A stretch of 64,000 nt of DNA, from the NCBI RefSeq assembly GCF_964656455.1, contig NC_135717.1:145342308-145406307 (forward strand). The letters are read 5' to 3'. The notes under the pieces were generated by a model that searched no databases, was not told where the DNA came from, and saw only the letters and a program-made list of their open reading frames with translations. Both the position numbers and the translations under genes were made by a program. Origin of the DNA: Halichoerus grypus (lineage: Eukaryota > Chordata > Mammalia > Carnivora > Phocidae). Below, piece after piece: positions 27,637 to 38,847 of this stretch; the first letter of the stretch is position 1, and the number at the start of each line of letters is the position of its first letter.

Positions 27637-27860
27637 ATGATGCTGATATAAATTTTGGATACTGTGAAGTGGAAGAAAGATGTAGGCAGTCTTTTGAGGC
27701 TTGGCAAGGCAAACAGAAAGAACTGGAAGACCAGGAGAAAGAAACTCTCAAAGCTCAAAGGGATAGAGAAGAAAAGCAATTTCAAGAAGAAGAAGAAAAG
27801 AGACATTGCTGGATGAAACAATTTGAAGTTGAAAAGAAGAAATTAGAGAATATTCAGAAG
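27637..27860 (+). CDS. LRRIQ1: LRRIQ1 coding exon 5 (start of coiled coil)
   Basis: Acceptor gaatacag at 27636, donor CAGAAG|gtaaat. It completes codon 157 (Asp) and encodes DADINFGYCEVEERCRQ, then a Glu/Lys/Gln-rich helix (QKELEDQEKETLKAQRDREE and on to KKLENIQK), residues 157-231. This charged heptad-like sequence is the start of the long coiled-coil region. The ORF that reaches upstream of 27637 is intronic. Confidence 0.92.
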
Positions 27861-27879
27861 GTAAATTTTTTTTTTTAAA

Positions 27880-28640
27880 TTTTTGTTTTTCATACATTTT
27901 TTCTTTCTTTTATAAATTTTTAAATTTAAATCCAATTTAATTAACATACACTGTATTATTATTTTCGGAGATAGAATTTAGTGCTTCATCGGTTGCATAT
28001 AATAGTTAGTGCTCATTACTTGAAGTGCCCTCCTTAATTCCTATCACCCAATTACCCCATCCCCCTACCTTCCCTCCAGGAACCCTCAGTGTGTTTCCTA
28101 TAGTTAAGAGTCTCTTATGGTTTTCCTCCCTCTTTGTTTTCATTTTATCTTATTTTTCCTTCCTTTCCCCTATGTTCATCTGTTTTGTTTCTTAAATTCC
28201 ACATATGAGTGAAATCATATAGTATTTGTCTTTCTCTGACTGACTTATTTCTCTTAGTATAATACCCTCTAGTTCCATCCATGTTGTTGCAAATGGCAAG
28301 ATTTCATTCTTTTTTTTTTTTTTTTAAATATTTTATTGATTTATTTTGATAGAGAGAGAGAGAGAGCAAGAGAGGGGACACAAGCAGGGGGAGTGGGAGA
28401 GGGAGAAGCAGGTTTCCCGCTGAGCAGGAAGCCCGATAAGGGGCTCGATCCCAGGACCCTGGGATCATGACCTGAGCCGAAGGCAGACGCTTAACAACTG
28501 AGCCACCCAGGTGCCCCAAGATTTCATTCTTTTTGAAGGTTGAGTAGTATTTCATTATATATATGTGTGTGTAGATATATATATATCACATCTTCTTTAT
28601 CCATTCATCAGTTGATGGATATCTGGGCTCTTTTTATACA
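27880..28640 (-). mobile_element. L1 3'-end fragment, antisense, containing a SINE
   Basis: On plus the sequence reads atccaatttaattaacatac, ctctgactgacttatttctc and ctagttccatccatgttgtt, which is L1 3' end in reverse. A CAN-SINE (28311-28517) interrupts it. Confidence 0.75.
28311..28517 (-). repeat. CAN-SINE with perfect TSD
   Basis: Antisense SINEC with full tail and head. TSD aagatttcattct at 28298-28310 and 28518-28530. Confidence 0.94.
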
Positions 28641-29757
28641 TGTTTTGAATCAGTAACTACTGAATAGTACTGATGTTTTAGCTTATGGTGTGGACTGAGC
28701 TCTGTTCTATGGGATTTAAGTACTCCTAATAATTGAGGCAATTGTCTGTGGTAACAATATTTACTATGGCTTTCTTGATTAGTTTTCATTAAATTTATTG
28801 GATTTAAAAATTTATTTAAATTTATTTGACTATATACATTAATTTAATTTATTTAAAAATTTATTAAAATTCACTGAAATTTCAGATGCTGCTTTGGATC
28901 TTGTGGGCCCCTAGGGTCAATGAAGTTACAAAGATTGTCCTAGGTCGATATTTACAACATAGGTCGATATTCACAACATAAAGGTTGCTTTTTCATACCC
29001 TTCTAATCATACAAGAAGGCAACAGAATTTTCTTGATCATGAAATATCCTTGCTATGTGGTCTAATGTATAGCAATTACATAAAACATATTTGGTTATAG
29101 CAGTTCACCCATGTAGGTAATGGTCTGTGTCTTGCTCCCATAATTAATTCCTGAAACTAGAAATTTTTTGGTGTGAAGGAGTTTGTGTTGTTTTTGTTTC
29201 TGTTTCCTCTTAACCCTACCCCAGGAGGTCCATTCCTTTAGGTCATGGTAGTGGTATATTGAGAAACTGGTGGATTTTTGGTACCCTACTTTATGGCCAT
29301 CAGGATCATTAGAATGTGTAGATAACAAGCAGGATGGACTTCTCTGTCTTACATTACTAAAATTGACCTACATATTACCCACACTTACTGGTTTTGAGAG
29401 TTGCATATAGAGAACATTGACATGTGGTCACTTAGGCAGTTCAGTGTATTCTACCCTTCCATGTTGAGTACATTGCATTTCCTGATTGTATATGAAATAA
29501 ATTAATTAAAAGCAATTATACTGTAGACCCAGTTTGGCTGTGGCTTTTTCTAGTGTGGATCCTTAGCTTTCCTTTCATTATATTTTCCTTTCCACAGACC
29601 AGATTAATTGGTCATTTCCAAAAGTCAGAAGCTTTATTCCAGGATAGGCTTTAATATAATTTAGATTTTTGGAGTAGTGTTTGTTGTCTTATGCTGAAAT
29701 GCATCATTGCTATTGATTGTTAGTGGTGTTTACAGACTTAGAAAACATCTGACTTTT

Positions 29758-29944
29758 AAAGATTTTATTTTTTTATTTGACAGAGAGAGACACTGTGAGA
29801 GAGGGAACACAAACAGGGGGAGTGGGAAAGGGAGAAGCAGGCTTCCTGCGGAGCAGGGAGCCTGATGCGGGGCTCGATCCCAGGACCCTGGGATCATGAC
29901 CTGAGCCGAAGGCAGACGCTTAACGACAGCCACCCAGGTGCCCC
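29758..29944 (-). repeat. CAN-SINE with long perfect TSD
   Basis: Antisense SINEC. TSD gaaaacatctgacttttaaa at 29741-29760 and 29945-29964 is identical, indicating youth. Confidence 0.94.
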
Positions 29945-30289
29945 GAAAACATCTGACTTTTAAATTCTGTTCATTTTTAATTGTTTTAAAACAAAAAATT
30001 TATTGACTACCTCAATGGCAAAGCATTCAGCTATGTGTTTCAATGACACAAAAGAGATCTGACGTTCAGGCCCCACCTTCAAAGGATTCTAACTTAGTTT
30101 CTGAAAGTAATTTGTGCTTTATCATAAAATTATAGTTTAAAAATATTTTAATGAATTCCTAAATGTATACATTTTTATGTCTTGAGGTTTAAAACTTTTC
30201 CAGTGGGACCATGCCATAATTTTATAGTGATGTATTATAAATATGTAATTTACTTACTTTCAGTAGTTCTTTTCTGTGTCCTTTGTTAG

Positions 30290-32000
30290 CTGTTGGGGAG
30301 TGAAATAGGAAGCTATTGTAAATTTCTTTCCTCAAGAGTTCTACCCAACTTCTCCCTCCTCATTATTGGCAAGTGATCACATTACATTTTTGCATCAATT
30401 ATGAACTCCCTCTTCCTAATCCTATATCTACTTTGCACCCAATCTCTGTATTCACCCTACCTTTTTTCTTGTCTTTACTCCACACTCATGAGGAAAGGTT
30501 TCTTCTACTAAAAGTTAGCTTTCCCTGCGCTGCTCTATATTCTATTTTTCAGTTTACCCCTACTTTTTTGTTTGTTTTACCTTGTATGCTGAAACGCCCC
30601 TATCAACTTCCTCCTTTCTTATTATTTAAAGCATGTTCAGTTTTCTTCCATTCTAGAAACAAAAAAAAAGAAAAATCATAAGATCACCTTTGTTAATATG
30701 TCTCACTTTAGCTTCTCTTTAGCTCTACTTATCATAGTAAGGCATCTTAAAGAGTAGTTAGTTTTGCTATATTTATGTCCTCGTCTCTCATTGAATCCTA
30801 AACCTATGAGGTGTATATCACCACCACCCCATTAAATGAAACTGCTCTCAACAAAAATAACCAATGACTTCTAAGTTTCCATATTCACAGTTTCCTTTTC
30901 AGTTCTTATATTGGCCTCTGTAGCATTTTATGCCGGTAAAAATTTGATTGTTCACCATTTCTCTCTTCTTTGACTTCTGTGGGATCACAACTCCTTGATT
31001 TTCTTCTTGCCTGTTTGGCAGTTCCTCTTTATATCCATGTTAGCCTTCTCTGTCTCTGTCTCTGTCTCTCTTCTTGAATATGGTACTACCAAGGATTTCT
31101 TCTTTTGTCCTTTTTTTTTCATATACTTTCTCTCTTGATAATGTTGTTCATAGCTGACAGAAACAAATCTGTTATATAACTGTTCAGAAACAAATCTATA
31201 TTTATAACAAAAAAGAAAAATGAACTATGTAACTCTCCTACAGATACTTTACACTCAGAACTTAATGTGTCTAAAACTGAAGGCATTGTCTTTCTGAGTT
31301 GTGCTTCTCCTCTGGTATTCATCATTTTGGTGAGCTACACTATCATCATAGTCTAAGCTAGAAAGGTAAGGACCATCTTTGGCCCTTCCTTCTCTTTATT
31401 ATCCTCTTCTCTCTAATAGTTATATTATCCATCTTCTCACCCACCCACCTATCTGCTGTTACTCTGTAGTTCAGGGTGTCCTAATGTCTAGCTTGGCATA
31501 TTCACTAAACTCTCTAATTGATCTCTACTTTTGGTCATGTATTCCACAAACTCATTCACCATAATGCTGCCAGAAGGATTTTTTAAACATTATTTCTGTG
31601 TTTAATTCTCGTCTTGTAAGATTATGTCCAAAGAAATATTCCCACTTCCTTTATTTCCAGGCACTTGGCATTTTGTAGCAATTTCATGTTTACATTGTGT
31701 TTGTATCTGTTCTCACTCCCATCACCCTATACAGAAGGCCCTCCTTGCTTCTTACATGGGCTTCTCTAATACCTACCTTATTGATCTCTTTAGTGACTCC
31801 TTGGTTTTTTGTCTTTAACTCTAATGTAACCTTTTAATTTTCCTAAAAACAGAGCTACATTTTCCTAGTTGAAAAACATTTAATAAATACCTTCAAATAC
31901 AATCTTCTGTATGAGACTTTTCATGATCTTCTAGTTATAGCACCTGTTTCTACTGTGATCCTTTATAGTTTTCTCTTGTGATAAATTTATTCTGCTAAAT
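30290..32000 (+). mobile_element. L2 LINE, long decayed fragment
   Basis: Pyrimidine-rich text resembling the L2 ORF2 3' part in order: 'ctctcaacaaaaataaccaatgacttct', 'gtctaaaactgaaggcattg', 'ctgccagaaggattttttaa', 'ttccaggcacttggcatttt'. The ORFs at 30373-30681 and 31379-31818 are debris of it. Family call by memory, not by a database search. Confidence 0.55.
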
Positions 32001-32539
32001 TTTAGGTAATAGGTGAACTTACGATAGTGTTCCCATATTAAAGGTAAAATTTTAGAGGAAAGGGATTATATTTTACTGATTTTGTTTATTCTGCAGAGCC
32101 TTAACAAAATAGATGCTAATCAAGAAAATCATTATCCACTGAACTGATGGATTATGTGGATTAAATGGGATGGTATGGAGAGAAAAAATTGTAATGCAAA
32201 ACTCATCTTGCAAACATTATTATTTGTAATTTTTGCACTGCCCAATAGCATATCTAGCCAATGCATTTTATTATGTGAATAAACATACTCAAATAAATAA
32301 AACAATTTGCCCAGGTTGCAAACATCTTTATGTGCTCAAAATGGGAACCCTAGATATCATTTATGTGATACTTTAGGTTGAGATTAAAGTTGTTATCCCA
32401 GTACTAATAACAGAGTATCAATGGGTGAGTTGTTATCTGTAACTATTATTTACAAATATAGGTTGTGAGATTTGAATATAATGAACATAATGTTTTTTTG
32501 ATATTTGAACATAATATCTCAATATTATTGTATGTTCAG

Positions 32540-32614
32540 CAAGAACAGGACAAGATGAATGATGAACTCCATAAAGAAGAGAAAATGTGGAAAGAGAAAT
32601 TTAAACAGCATGAG
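32540..32614 (+). CDS. LRRIQ1: LRRIQ1 coding exon 6 (coiled coil)
   Basis: A 75-base, phase 0-0 exon with acceptor atgttcag and donor GAG|gtatct. It encodes 25 residues, QEQDKMNDELHKEEKMW followed by KEKFKQHE (residues 232-256), continuing the charged helix. It is easily missed because it is too short to stand out as an open frame; its place is fixed by frame and by its similarity to LRRIQ1. Confidence 0.9.
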
Positions 32615-33209
32615 GTATCTATTTCTTGTTTTTAATCATCACAATAATCATTCTTCATTTGAAATAAATTATTATACTTGAAATGGACATTTTAAAATAA
32701 TATTGCCTACCTGGTGTAGGATTTAATTTACTAAAGCTTTAAACACCTCATTAATCATCAGAAATTCTCCTTGAAATATAAGGTCCTAAAAATTAAAATA
32801 AACTGGTTTAGTGAGTGAACATGTCTATATAAAATTATAATTCTACAATTTTTTAAGGTTTGAGGAAACATACTATTATAAATATTTCATTATGATTGAA
32901 GATGGTTATGACAATCACACCTGGGAATGTAATAGTATAACTATTGAAATTCAAGACAAGGGGGGAGAAGTTGTAAAAGCTGCTGGAGCAGAAAGGCACA
33001 TTACCTAAAAAGGAGCAACAGTAAACTAATACCTGACTTCTTAAGTGAAATGATGGAAGAAGATAGTAGAACGAAACAATTTAAGTGTTAATGGTTTCTT
33101 TGATCTTTAGTGTTCTTTGAATCCTGAGTCATCCCCTGATTTCTGGACTCAGTTTTCATTTCTTGTATGCCTAAATCTTGTTGAAAACATTATTGGATAG
33201 CAAATTTTC

Positions 33210-33650
33210 TCAGTCTTTGCACACTTGAAAATATTTTTATTTTGCTTTAACAACCAAACGATTAGTTTCCTGGGGTATAGAATCCAGATTTATTACCATT
33301 TGGTTTTAACAATTTAAAGATATAACTCCATTGAATATTTATATATTTTTGCCTGTTATTATTATAAATTTAATACTCATTCCTTTCATTCTTTTGAAAC
33401 CTTAGGATTTTTTACTTTTTACATTTATCCACACGTATTTACTGATTTCTTATTGCGTGCCAGGCACTTCCTGAGTGTTCAAGGTACAGCAGTGGATAGA
33501 ATGGAAAATACTGCCTTCATGGAGCTTAATTCCTTAGGGTTCTGAAATATTGCTAGCATCCATGTGAGTGTATCAGTGTGTGTGTCTATGTGTATGCATG
33601 AAAAGTTAACTCCACTCTTCATCTTACGACCTTTTTTGGTTTAGAAAACA

Positions 33651-33684
<34 letters not shown>

Positions 33685-34340
33685 AAAGATTTATTTATTT
33701 ATTTTAGAGAGAGAGAGAGTGCCAGGGTGTGGGGAGGGCAGAGGGAGAGAGAGAATCCTGAAGCAGACTTCCCACTGAGTGCAGAGCCCGACATAGGGCT
33801 CAATCCCAGGATCCTGAGATCATGACCTAAGCAGAAATCAAGAGTTAGACACTGAACCTACTGAGCCACCCAGGTGCCCCTGAAAACATTTTTCTATTAT
33901 TTTCTTCCCTTCAATTTTTCTCATGTCTTTAGCTGTACCTCCTATAGTCATACTGGAGTTTCTGTGTTGATCCCCTTTACACTTGAAAGTCTCTGTCGTA
34001 GATTTCATGTCTTTGTTATTTTGTATGTTGTTTCAGGAAAATGTCTAATTTGGAAGTTTTTATTTAGTCAACACCTATTTAAGCTATTCTATTTTGATTT
34101 TTTGTTTGAGTGAGTCATTTTTTTTTTGAGTACTTGCATTTTCATTTTTATACAGTTATCCTTATTTAAACATATTTTTCCTAAAAATTTTTTTGTAAAT
34201 TTTTATTCAGTTTAATAGCTCTCTTATCTCAGAAACTACTTCTTCCTTCCACTTATTGAACTATTTTGATTGTCTCACATCCTTTGTGTTAGTTTTCCTC
34301 AAATATTTGCTGAATTTTGTTGATCTGTTTACTTTTGTTT
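33210..34340 (-). mobile_element. probable old L1 ORF2 fragment, antisense
   Basis: Diverged text like tcctggggtatagaatccag and taaagatataactccattga matches reverse L1 ORF2; split by the SINE at 33658. Tentative. Confidence 0.35.
33658..33880 (-). repeat. CAN-SINE with TSD
   Basis: Antisense SINEC after a TTTTC-rich tract. TSD gaaaacatttttct at 33644-33657 and 33882-33895. Confidence 0.92.
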
Positions 34341-34926
34341 TAGGACTCTAGTGACAATGACATTTTTCTCGCCTAACTCCAGATGATCTCACTTAATGCA
34401 ATATGTGCTTATCAGCTCTCTTAATAGTTAAGAAAGGATAAAATGTGTGACGAGTTCTTCCTATTGCTTATATGTATGTTCTACCTTGCCTTCCTGGTCT
34501 CATAAATCTCACCCAATAATCCCCTGCTTCTGCAGTTTCTGTGCTAGCTCTGGGAAGCTCCTATATGAGACCTCCCATCTCAGAAGGTTTGAAGTCCTCT
34601 TCTACACAAATTTTGGCTTGTGGTTTCTCTTGCTTTTTCTCTGTGTCATTCTGATTTCATATGCTTTCTATCTTCAAGGAATTTCTCAATTTATATCTGG
34701 GTGGCTTAGTATAGCTATAATATTAGAATATCAACTCGCTAACATGATCAAAACTCCCAAATATTTAAAAAAAATTATTACCCTTTAAAATAAATGGCTT
34801 TAGTTCTTCTAAGTGAATTTTGTAACAACTTCATTATGATTTCAATTTTACTATTTGTTTTCAGCCTATATTTTAGATGATAGTTTAATGACATCTTTAT
34901 GCTGACTACTATTTATCTTACTTTAG

Positions 34927-36555
34927 GAGTTTATTAAAAACTTGCATTTACAAATGGAAGAAGAAAGAACACGATTTAAAGATCTACAAGAAAAAGAAAA
35001 AATGCGTTTATTAAAACTGCAGCATAATGCAGCTGTAACAATTCAGGCTAAATATAAAGCATTTGTGGCCTACCAAAAATATGGCCCTATCATAAAAGAA
35101 CAAATAGAAAGTAAGAAAAGGAAAGCGCAAGAGTGGAAAGAAAAGGAAGCAAAAATACGACAGATGGAAGAAGAAAAACGGAAAAGATTGGAGGAAGAAC
35201 AAAAGATAGAAGAAGAGATAAAAAAGCAGAAGCAGGAGGCAAGGAGGAGGAGAGAAAAAGAATATGAAGAAAAAAAGAACATCATGAGAAGAGAAAAAGA
35301 GCAACTACTAAACAAGGAAAAATTAAGATTAAGAGAAGATGCAGGCAAACAGCTAATAATAAGTAGAGCATTAAAGAAACGTGAATATAATATCAGACAT
35401 TTAACTGTTGAAGATACATCAAAGAATAAGGATGATATAGCCAAAAACGTAGGGGATGAAAAGTCAAAGGAATGGGAAGATGTTCCCCTCTGGCTACTTG
35501 AAAAATCAAATAAGACAGAAAGTGTCAGTAGACAGCTTGTACTAAAAGAATCAAAACAAGAACAATTGAAAGATCCTATTACAAACCAGGCAATTTTGGC
35601 AGAATTTGAAGTAAAAAATGAAAACCTGCCAAAAAAACAATGTTCTGAAAAAATTGTCAAGGAAGAAAGAAAATGTGAAAATATAGACAAAAAAACTGAA
35701 TTGGAAAACCCAGATCTAAAAGAAAATGTGAAAGAACAGTTTCAGCTGCAAGAATTAAAGCCTCAAATACAAAAAGGGGAAAATGTGAAAACTGCCAAGA
35801 ATGAGAATATGAGACAAGACACCCAAATAATAATAGTAGGACATAATCAAGAAATTAACAAGGTAAAAAACAATGAAGCACAGAAAATAATCAAAGGTAA
35901 TCAACAGAATAAGATACAAAAAGTAGAAAAAGAAGAGCTATCAGAACAGAATGGAATATTATATGAAGAGAATAATATTTCAGTGATTTCAGTGAAGGAA
36001 CAACCACTAAAATTAGAAAATTCTGAAGTTATAGAGGAAAATATAATACTACAAGAAAAAGAAATTGACTTAAAATCCAAAGAAAAAACTGAGGAGATCC
36101 CAAAAGGCAATACTCTGAATAGTGATGTGATTTTTAACAGCAGTGACTCCATGATAAATATAGAAGGCAAAATAAATGAGCAAGATTGTATTTTTGGTAG
36201 AAATGCTCTTCGTGAAGATTTGGGGGGCTATAATGCAAAAAACTCCTTAGTTTTTAAAGAAGTAAACTCACTTAAGTCTCAACCTAAAGAAACCACAGAA
36301 GAATATCATGAAAATAGAACTGAATGTAAAAGTATTGTGACCTGTTCTTTACCAAAGCCAACACTTCTATCTTCTATTGAAGAAAAGAGGCTAGCTTGGA
36401 TAAAATCATTTAAACCTTGGTTTGAAATTTTCAAGCAAAATCAACAAAAGAAAATTGTTAAGATGAAGAGACCTATAAAATGCCCAGCCAACATGATGCC
36501 CCCTTTGAATACACTAGAAATTCTTCGATGTGGCCCTTGGAATACTTTACAGCAG
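34927..36555 (+). CDS. LRRIQ1: LRRIQ1 large coding exon 7 (coiled coil and IQ motif)
   Basis: The largest exon: 1,629 bases, 543 codons (residues 257-799), open throughout, acceptor ctttag and donor CAGCAG|gtattt. It starts EFIKNLHLQMEEERTRFKD. An IQ-like motif, AAVTIQAKYKAFVAYQKYGP, lies at about residues 291-310 (35029-35088). The usual Arg of IQxxxRG is Lys and the Gly is Ala, so calmodulin binding may be weak or calcium-independent (inference). A Lys/Glu/Arg-rich helix follows (about residues 311-385), then a long Asn/Glu/Lys-rich, low-complexity middle (about 390-730), and then a conserved-looking end (SIEEKRLAWIKSFKPWFEIF, LEILRCGPWNTLQQ) that leads into the LRR exons. The purine bias leaves the opposite strand free of stops over long runs, which makes false antisense ORFs. 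Confidence 0.95.
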
Positions 36556-37143
36556 GTATTTTATAACTTTATAATACTTTTCCATATTCAATTACAATTG
36601 ATTCTCTAAAATGTCGAAGACATATTTTGTATCCAAGAATTTTGTCTCTTAATTGGTGACATTGCTAATGAAATATTGCCCCGTTTGAGAGGGGATATAT
36701 TTAAAAGATCTCCTTGATTAAAATTCTTCAAGGTATCTCCCTCAGTGTAGCACTACAAAAAGCTTTGATTTATATCTTGAAGCCATGTTCAAGGGTCCTG
36801 TAGCCATTATTAAGCTTCTAAGAGTAGAGGCATCTGGGAATTTAGTGTGGAATTTAGTAGGAAATTCCTAAATTGACCTTCAGTTAGTTTGCTATAGTCT
36901 TGGGCACAACACCACCTACTGGCTCCTTTTGGAATGAAGTGGATTTCTCTGTACCTGACAAGGGCTGTGAAAGAAAGGCTTATGATAGAAGACTCTAGAA
37001 TTTCTATTTGGAAACATACTTAGTCATGTGCTATATAAACACGGTGCATATATGCCTGAAATTTAAATAATCATCACCAACTGCAATGAACTTTTATGTT
37101 TATAAAGCCCATATTTTCAACCAAAATTAAGACAAAAACTAAC

Positions 37144-37337
37144 GGGTGCCTGGGTGGCTCAGCCCGTTAAGGCTCTGCCTTAGGCTCAGGTCATGATCCC
37201 AGGGTATTGGGATAAGCCCCTCATTAGGCTCCCTGCTCAGCAGGGAGTCTGCTTGTCCCTCTCCCTCTGCCCCTCCCCCTGCTCATGTGCACTCATGTGC
37301 ACACTTTCTCAAATAAATAAATAAAATATTAAAAAAA
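37144..37337 (+). repeat. CAN-SINE
   Basis: Sense SINEC, gggtgcctgggtggctcagc to AAATAAATAAATAAAATATT. TSD agacaaaaactaac / agacagaaactaac. Confidence 0.93.
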
Positions 37338-37739
37338 AGACAGAAACTAACAAATGGGTAGAAAAACAGGAAAGAATATTTCAAGTAGTACAACACTAGA
37401 AAGGACTTACGATTAAAATACATGTATCTGGCTAGGGCCTGAAACTGAAATGTATTCAATAAAATGTATTTAGTTTTTTGATATAGACAGATGCCTAGGA
37501 AAAGAAACATTCATGTTAATATATATCAATTTTTTAATTTATTCACTCAGCAAGTATTTATCTGTTCAATATGATTGATCAATATTTATTGTTGGACTAA
37601 AGGGACAAAAAGAAACCCCAGTCGTTGGCATTATGGAACTGACTGGTATATAAAAAGGCTTTAAACAAATAAATATACCAATAAATACATTACTACAAAT
37701 TTTGATAATTTCTGTAAATAAGATTCCAGGGTATTCTTT

Positions 37740-37975
37740 TTTTTTTTTTTTTAAGATTTTTTATTATTTGACAGAGAGAGACACAGCGAGAGAGGGAACA
37801 CAAGCAGGGGGAGTGGGAGAGGGAGAAGCAGGCTTCCTGCTGAGCAGGGAGCCCAATGCAGGGCTCAATGTGGGATGCGGGGCTCGATGCGGGATGCGGG
37901 GCTCGATCCCAGAACTCTGGGATCATGACCTGAGCCAAAGGCAGACACTTAACAACTGAGCCACCCCAGCGCCCC
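37740..37975 (-). repeat. CAN-SINE with internal tandem expansion
   Basis: Antisense SINEC, longer than its neighbours because of a repeated 19-base unit (aatgtgggatgcggggctcg, gatgcgggatgcggggctcg) at about 37868-37907. TSD ggtattcttt at 37730 and 37978. Confidence 0.92.
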
Positions 37976-38639
37976 ACGGTATTCTTTAAAAGGATAATAA
38001 GATAGTGGGCTTTAAAGAGATCTCTGGGATGTGAAAAAGCAGTATAATGAACAAGAACTACTTTGAAGTTCCTTTATTTCCTAGGCAATGTATTTTCATA
38101 TCCATCAGATCTGTAGAGCTACATATAGAATCTCTCAATAGCTCTTCTATTAATTATTTCCCTTGGCTCCGTTATCTCTGGAATCATTCTTTTTCTACTT
38201 TCCCTAAGATGTTGTGCAGGCTTTCTGAATTGGTAACATTAGCTACTAACTTTTATTTGGGGTAATTTTCCTATGCGTATCTGTTTGAGCTAGGCATGAG
38301 TGACAGCTTCATGCTCATCATGTACTTGTTTCTAAAGTAAACTGAAGTTAGTAAAACAGCAGTGCTCTTCTCTTTCATTGTGGGTCTCTGCTCTGTTCAA
38401 TGAGAAGAGCACTGAGGGAGTTAAGATGTGTGAACCTGTCTCCTTGGTGTTTCTTCTCCTATCCACTCTGTTCCTTTTGTGAAACTCTTGTCATTATACA
38501 TAAAGTAAGGATTACTCCTTTTGCTTCTTAGAGCAAGTCCTGGCCAACTGTAATGGGTATACAGATCACCTGGGAATTTGTTAAAATGCTAATTCTGATT
38601 CATTGGGTCTGGTGACCAGTCTCAATGTTCTGCATTTTT

Positions 38640-38847
38640 AAAAAAAGATTTTATTTATTTGAGAGAGAAAGAGAGAGAACAAACAGGGGGAGAGGGAGAA
38701 GCAGACTCCCCGCTGAGCACGGAGCCCCATGCAGAGCTCGATGCCAGGCTCAATGTGGGGCTCGATGTGGAGCCCCATCCCAGGACCCTGAGATCGTGAA
38801 CTGAGCCAAAGGCAGACGCTTAACTGACTGAGCCACCCAGGCGCCCC
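38640..38847 (-). repeat. CAN-SINE with internal tandem expansion
   Basis: Antisense SINEC with extra 12-base units (cgatgccaggct, caatgtggggct, cgatgtggagcc) at about 38739-38775. TSD aatgttctgcattttt / gatgttctgcactttt. Confidence 0.92.

Noticed and set aside
35070..35690. 206-codon minus-strand ORF opposite the large LRRIQ1 exon
   Set aside because: The purine-rich (Lys/Glu) sense codons leave few stops on the other strand; the product is a Ser/Phe-rich low-complexity peptide with no family features.
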